Assembly: GCA_017403205.1 (NCBI GenBank)
Contig: JAFQOM010000136.1
Location: 1-10,209, forward strand
From: Clostridia bacterium
GTDB lineage: Bacteria; Bacillota_A; Clostridia; Christensenellales; UBA1242
Direction of reading: 5' to 3'
DNA length: 10,209 bases
Numbering within the stretch: the first letter of the stretch is position 1; every line of letters begins with the position of its first letter. This document shows, one piece after another, positions 7,724 through 10,209 of this stretch. Below the pieces are notes generated by a model. It was not told where the DNA came from. It searched no databases and was given only the letters and a program-made list of their open reading frames with translations. The translations under genes were made by a program, and so were the position numbers.

Positions 7724-7755
7724 TGTATTACTATTGAGGTAATACATATTTTTTT
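7724..7755 (+). terminator. Terminator-like hairpin inside the greA leader
   Basis: TGTATTAC (7724-7731) and GTAATACA (7739-7746) form a perfect 8-bp stem with a 7-nt loop. TA and seven T residues (7749-7755) follow. It lies between the strong promoter and greA, so some transcripts should stop here unless the hairpin is prevented from forming. Confidence 0.6.
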
Positions 7756-7767
7756 AACTATAATTGC

Positions 7768-7774
7768 AAGGAGG
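7768..7774 (+). promoter_or_regulatory. greA ribosome binding site (decides the start)
   Basis: AAGGAGG is a near-perfect Shine-Dalgarno sequence. It lies 9 nt before ATG 7784 but only 3 nt before the in-frame ATG 7778, so 7784 is the better start. This also gives the usual GreA N-terminus, a few residues before the YLT motif. Confidence 0.75.
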
Positions 7775-7783
7775 CTTATGTTT

Positions 7784-8266
7784 ATGGAAAATGAAATATA
7801 TTTAACAAAAGAAGGGTATAAAGCTTTAGAACAAAAACTTGATTATCTTAAAACGGTTAAGAGGGAAGAGGTTTCTAAAAAAATTGGTGTTGCAAGAGAG
7901 TTTGGAGATTTAAGCGAAAACGCAGAATATGATGCAGCAAAAGAAGAACAAGCTCAAGTGGAAGCAGAGATTGTTGAAATTGAAAACAAATTGCGTTTTG
8001 GTAAAATTATTAACCAAAAGAAAATTGATACAAGCAAAGTTAATGCAGGTTGCACTGTTACTCTTTTAGATTTAGATTTTGATGATAAATTTGAATATAA
8101 AATTGTTGGATCAACAGAAAGTGACCCATCAAAAGGCTTGATTTCAAACGAAAGTCCTGTAGGGCAAGCGCTTTTGGGTAAAAAGAAAGGCGAAATAGTT
8201 CAAATTGTATTGCCACAAAACAACAATGTTACAATTAAATTAAAAATACTAGAAATTAAAGCTTAA
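7784..8266 (+). CDS. greA: Transcript cleavage factor GreA
   Basis: GreA inserts into the secondary channel of backtracked RNA polymerase and stimulates cleavage of the RNA 3' end, rescuing stalled complexes. The 160-residue product is typical of the family. The N-terminal coiled-coil (about 10-72) opens with IYLTKEGYKALEQKL and carries the tip FGDLSENAEYDAA, with D42 and E45 as the acidic pair that places the catalytic metal. The C-terminal FKBP-like domain (about 78-160) has ISNESPVGQALLGKKKGE. I chose ATG 7784 from ribosome-site spacing; ATG 7778 would add MF. The gene has its own consensus promoter, a leader with a terminator-like hairpin, and a downstream terminator, so it appears monocistronic. 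In many Bacillota greA lies beside lysS; here it lies between a small unknown gene and holB. Confidence 0.95.
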   Translation: MENEIYLTKEGYKALEQKLDYLKTVKREEVSKKIGVAREFGDLSENAEYDAAKEEQAQVEAEIVEIENKLRFGKIINQKKIDTSKVNAGCTVTLLDLDFDDKFEYKIVGSTESDPSKGLISNESPVGQALLGKKKGEIVQIVLPQNNNVTIKLKILEIKA

Positions 8267-8273
8267 TTTCATT

Positions 8274-8307
8274 AAAGGCCTTGACAATTAATAGTCGGGC
8301 TTTTTTT
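8274..8307 (+). terminator. Intrinsic terminator of greA
   Basis: An imperfect stem pairs AAAG, CC and GAC (8274-8285, with one G-G mismatch and a TT bulge) with GTC, GG and CTTT (8294-8303) across an 8-nt loop. Its 3' arm runs into seven T residues (8301-8307). It lies a few bases after the greA stop. Confidence 0.6.
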
Positions 8308-8308
8308 C

Positions 8309-8337
8309 TTGTATTTGTTGGTAATTTGTGCTAATAT
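8309..8337 (+). promoter_or_regulatory. Promoter abutting holB (extended -10)
   Basis: TTGTAT (8309-8314), a 17-base spacer and TAATAT (8332-8337) lie directly after the greA terminator. A TG dinucleotide at 8329-8330 makes an extended -10. Transcription would start at about 8343-8346, next to the holB ATG at 8347, implying an almost or fully leaderless mRNA. Confidence 0.5.
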
Positions 8338-8346
8338 TTTTATGTT

Positions 8347-9327
8347 ATGATATCTTTTGAAAAAAGCATTTTAAGGAACAATCAGTTTACATCGCTTTGC
8401 AATGAACAACAAAATTGCAATTCTTTTTTGTTTGAAAGTTCTGATAATGTTTTTTTAGAAAACTTTGCTTTTTGCTTTGCTAAGTTTTTAATGTGCAAAG
8501 GGGAAAAACAACCATGTAATACTTGTATTGATTGTCAAAAAGTAAGTTTATTATCTCATGCTGATGTGACTATTTACCCAAAGTCAAATAAAAGTATATT
8601 GGTTGAGGATGTTAAAGATTTAATACAAAATATTAATTTAACACCAATAGAAGGTGATAAAAAAATTTTTATTTTTAAAAACTTTTCAACTGCAAATGTT
8701 CAATCACAAAATAAACTTTTAAAAATTTTGGAAGAGCCGCCAAAAAATGCTTATATAATTTTGTGTGTATCTAACATAAATAAGGTTTTGCCAACCGTTT
8801 TATCAAGATGCAAAAAGTACAGGCTTTTGCCTTTAACTGATGATCAAATGATTGAGTATTTGTCTGCAACACAAATAGATAGTAAAAATTTTAAAACTAT
8901 TCTTGATTTTGCTGGCGGATCATTAGAAAAAGCATTGAGCTTTAATGATGACAGTTGTTTTATACTTGCATTTGATGCATGCATGGATGCGTTAATAAAC
9001 ATGAAAGATAGTAAAACTATGTTAAAATATAGCGTGCCATTTTCAAAGGATAGAAAAATTTTTGAATGTGCTTTAGACATTTTTGAGATTTTATTTAGAG
9101 ACATGTTAATGATTAGGTTTTCTAAACAAAATTTAGTAAAAAACAAAAATCTTATCTCACAAATTAGTGCTTTAGCTCTATCTTTTGATGCGGATGCAAT
9201 AGATAAAATTATTAAAAGATTGTATTTTATTAAACAGCAAATGTTATTTAATTGTAATTATGTATTTCTTGTGGATAACTTGTTGTTATATATTTTGGAG
9301 GTTAAATTTTTATGCAACAAAAAGTAA
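8347..9327 (+). CDS. holB: DNA polymerase III delta-prime subunit (clamp loader)
   Basis: Delta-prime is the stator subunit of the clamp-loader complex that opens the beta clamp and places it on primed DNA. The 326-residue protein has the AAA+ clamp-loader layout. It has a Zn-binding module C50, C57, C60, C63 followed by HAD (71-73), the conserved KLLKILEEPP (123-132) and the SRC motif (153-155), where R154 fits the position of the trans-acting arginine finger. The normal P-loop is gone: after NSFLFE (25-30) the sequence runs SSDNVFLEN with no GxxGxGKT. It should therefore not bind ATP by itself, as is known for E. coli delta-prime. The C-terminal helical domain (about 190-326) is poorly conserved. 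No Shine-Dalgarno precedes ATG 8347. Linkage to ricT is the classical Bacillota arrangement, though tmk and yaaQ-yaaR are not upstream. Confidence 0.9.
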   Translation: MISFEKSILRNNQFTSLCNEQQNCNSFLFESSDNVFLENFAFCFAKFLMCKGEKQPCNTCIDCQKVSLLSHADVTIYPKSNKSILVEDVKDLIQNINLTPIEGDKKIFIFKNFSTANVQSQNKLLKILEEPPKNAYIILCVSNINKVLPTVLSRCKKYRLLPLTDDQMIEYLSATQIDSKNFKTILDFAGGSLEKALSFNDDSCFILAFDACMDALINMKDSKTMLKYSVPFSKDRKIFECALDIFEILFRDMLMIRFSKQNLVKNKNLISQISALALSFDADAIDKIIKRLYFIKQQMLFNCNYVFLVDNLLLYILEVKFLCNKK

Positions 9328-10151
9328 GTGTTAGGTTTAAAATTAACCCTAAGTTGTATGATTTTGTTTGTGAATTTGAAGTAAAAAAAGGTGATCATGT
9401 TGTTGTAGAAACTTCTATGGGATTGGCTATAGCCATTGTAGAACATGTAGAAGAATATAAAACAGAAAACAATTTGTTAAAAAAAGTTATAAGAGTTGCA
9501 ACAAAAAAAGATTTTGCTCAACATGAAAAAAATTTAGAAAAAGAAAAAGAGGCTTTACAACAAACAAAAGCTCTTGCTGAAAAATTCAAATTAGATATGA
9601 ATGTTGTTAATGCTGAATATACCTTTGATGGTTCTAAGGTTGTTGTTGACTTTATTTCGGAAGAAAGAGTTGACTTTAGGGATTTAGTAAAAGAATTAGC
9701 ATCAAAGTTAAAGGCGAGAATAGAATTAAGGCAAATAGGTATAAGAGATCAAGCTAAAATGGTGGGGGGTATAGGAATTTGTGGTAGAGTATGTTGTTGC
9801 GCCTCACACTTAAAAGATTTTGAAAAAGTATCTATAAAAATGGCTAAAGTTCAAGGGTTGGCATTAAATCCAACAAAAATTTCTGGTTCATGTGGCAGAT
9901 TGATGTGTTGCTTGGAATATGAAAATGAATATTACAACGATGTTTATCCTCGTTTACCTAAAATAAACAGTGAGGTTTTAACAAAAGAGGGCAAGGGAAC
10001 TGTTATATCTACAAATGCACTAACACAACTTGTTTCTGTTAGAATTGAAGCAAAAGATGGTGGAGTTTCTATTAAAGATTTTAAAATAGATGATGTAAAA
10101 AAGATTGCGGTAGAAAACAATCAACAGAAAAAGCAAGAAAAGAAAAATTAG
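9312..10151 (+). CDS. ricT: RicT/YaaT, PSP1-domain subunit of the Y-complex
   Basis: In Bacillus subtilis RicT (YaaT) forms an Fe-S-containing complex with RicA and RicF that assists RNase Y in mRNA maturation and affects sporulation, competence and biofilm formation. The 279 residues match the family length (about 275). The PSP1 domain covers roughly 1-125. The most conserved part follows: RVDFRDLVKELASKLKARIE (119-138), LRQIGIRDQAKMVGGIG (139-155), CGRVCCC (157-163), VSIKMAKVQGLALNPTKISG (173-192) and CGRLMCCLEYE (194-204). Cysteines at 157, 161-163, 194 and 199-200 include the positions known to hold the Fe-S clusters. The Lys/Gln-rich tail (270-279) is probably disordered. The ATG has GGAGG (9297-9301) 10 nt upstream and lies inside the last codons of holB (16-nt overlap), so the two are one operon. 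RicA and RicF genes are not in the window. Confidence 0.93.
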   Translation: MQQKVSVRFKINPKLYDFVCEFEVKKGDHVVVETSMGLAIAIVEHVEEYKTENNLLKKVIRVATKKDFAQHEKNLEKEKEALQQTKALAEKFKLDMNVVNAEYTFDGSKVVVDFISEERVDFRDLVKELASKLKARIELRQIGIRDQAKMVGGIGICGRVCCCASHLKDFEKVSIKMAKVQGLALNPTKISGSCGRLMCCLEYENEYYNDVYPRLPKINSEVLTKEGKGTVISTNALTQLVSVRIEAKDGGVSIKDFKIDDVKKIAVENNQQKKQEKKN

Positions 10152-10183
10152 TAAAAATAAAATTTAGTTTGAGGTAGATAAAA

Positions 10184-10209
10184 TTGGCCGGTAAAGATAA
10201 TTTTTTAAA
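10184..10209 (+). CDS. Start of an unidentified gene, cut by the window end
   Basis: A TTG codon at 10184 opens a frame reading MAGKDNFL to the window edge, with GAGGT (10171-10175) 8 nt upstream, a good ribosome site. It follows ricT by about 30 bases with no terminator, so it is probably the next gene of the holB-ricT operon. In Bacillus the genes after yaaT are yabA and yabB, but eight residues are too few to identify this one. Confidence 0.4.

Larger units (their letters stand above)
7664..7783 (+). promoter_or_regulatory. Long greA 5' leader with possible attenuator
   Basis: The leader of about 120 nt is long for such a simple gene. It contains an imperfect hairpin GTTTTAAG-ATTG-CTTTAAAC (7687-7706, one T-T mismatch), then a terminator-like hairpin at 7724-7755. 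A 19-codon frame, MGFKIALNSDFKKVVLLLR, runs from ATG 7683 to a TAA at 7740-7742 inside that hairpin, but no Shine-Dalgarno precedes it. No known riboswitch or T-box signature is seen. Either transcript release in the leader or production of a short leader RNA is possible. Confidence 0.4.

Noticed and set aside
7778..7783. ATG 7778 as the greA start
   Set aside because: The AAGGAGG site ends only 3 nt upstream of it, and the extra MF residues are not typical of GreA; ATG 7784 fits better.
8281..8307. TTGACA at 8281-8286 as a -35 element for holB
   Set aside because: No -10 lies 16-18 bases downstream, where the greA terminator T-run sits; the TTGTAT / TAATAT pair at 8309-8337 is better placed.

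Overview
This is an AT-rich (low-GC) bacterial segment using the standard stop codons: TGA ends murB, and Trp is TGG. Gene content and order point to the Bacillota, most likely a Clostridia-type genome. The evidence is a murB - PHP phosphoesterase - whiA - dnaE - pfkA block, a holB-ricT pair, and a small protein of a type I associate with Clostridia. I would not name a genus.

Layout. Positions 1-1451 hold the 3' part of murB, broken by a +1 frameshift near 213-235, overlapped by a complete PHP-domain phosphoesterase gene. A hairpin with a T8 run (1438-1474) closes this unit. Positions 1476-7225 hold whiA, dnaE (3 nt after whiA) and pfkA, all on the plus strand. From 7265 to 7528 there is one minus-strand gene for an 87-residue protein, with its own promoter and a strong terminator that faces pfkA. 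A roughly 250-bp divergent intergenic region follows. It holds a minus-strand promoter, a perfect TTGACA-17-TATAAT promoter for greA, and a terminator-like hairpin inside the greA leader. Then come greA with its own terminator, holB (no Shine-Dalgarno sequence, with an extended -10 promoter almost touching the start codon), and ricT overlapping holB. The first codons of a further gene lie at the right edge, probably with a TTG start.

The genes are housekeeping: cell-wall precursor synthesis (murB), replication (dnaE, holB), division and chromosome biology (whiA), glycolysis (pfkA), transcript-cleavage rescue (greA) and RNA processing (ricT). I see no mobile element, CRISPR array, rRNA, tRNA or defence island, and nothing that I would call a new multi-gene system. 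The points most worth a second look are the greA leader with a possible attenuator and a 19-codon reading frame, the murB frameshift, the absence of rapZ/yvcK between the PHP gene and whiA, the altered substrate- and effector-site residues of PfkA, and the probably leaderless holB mRNA.
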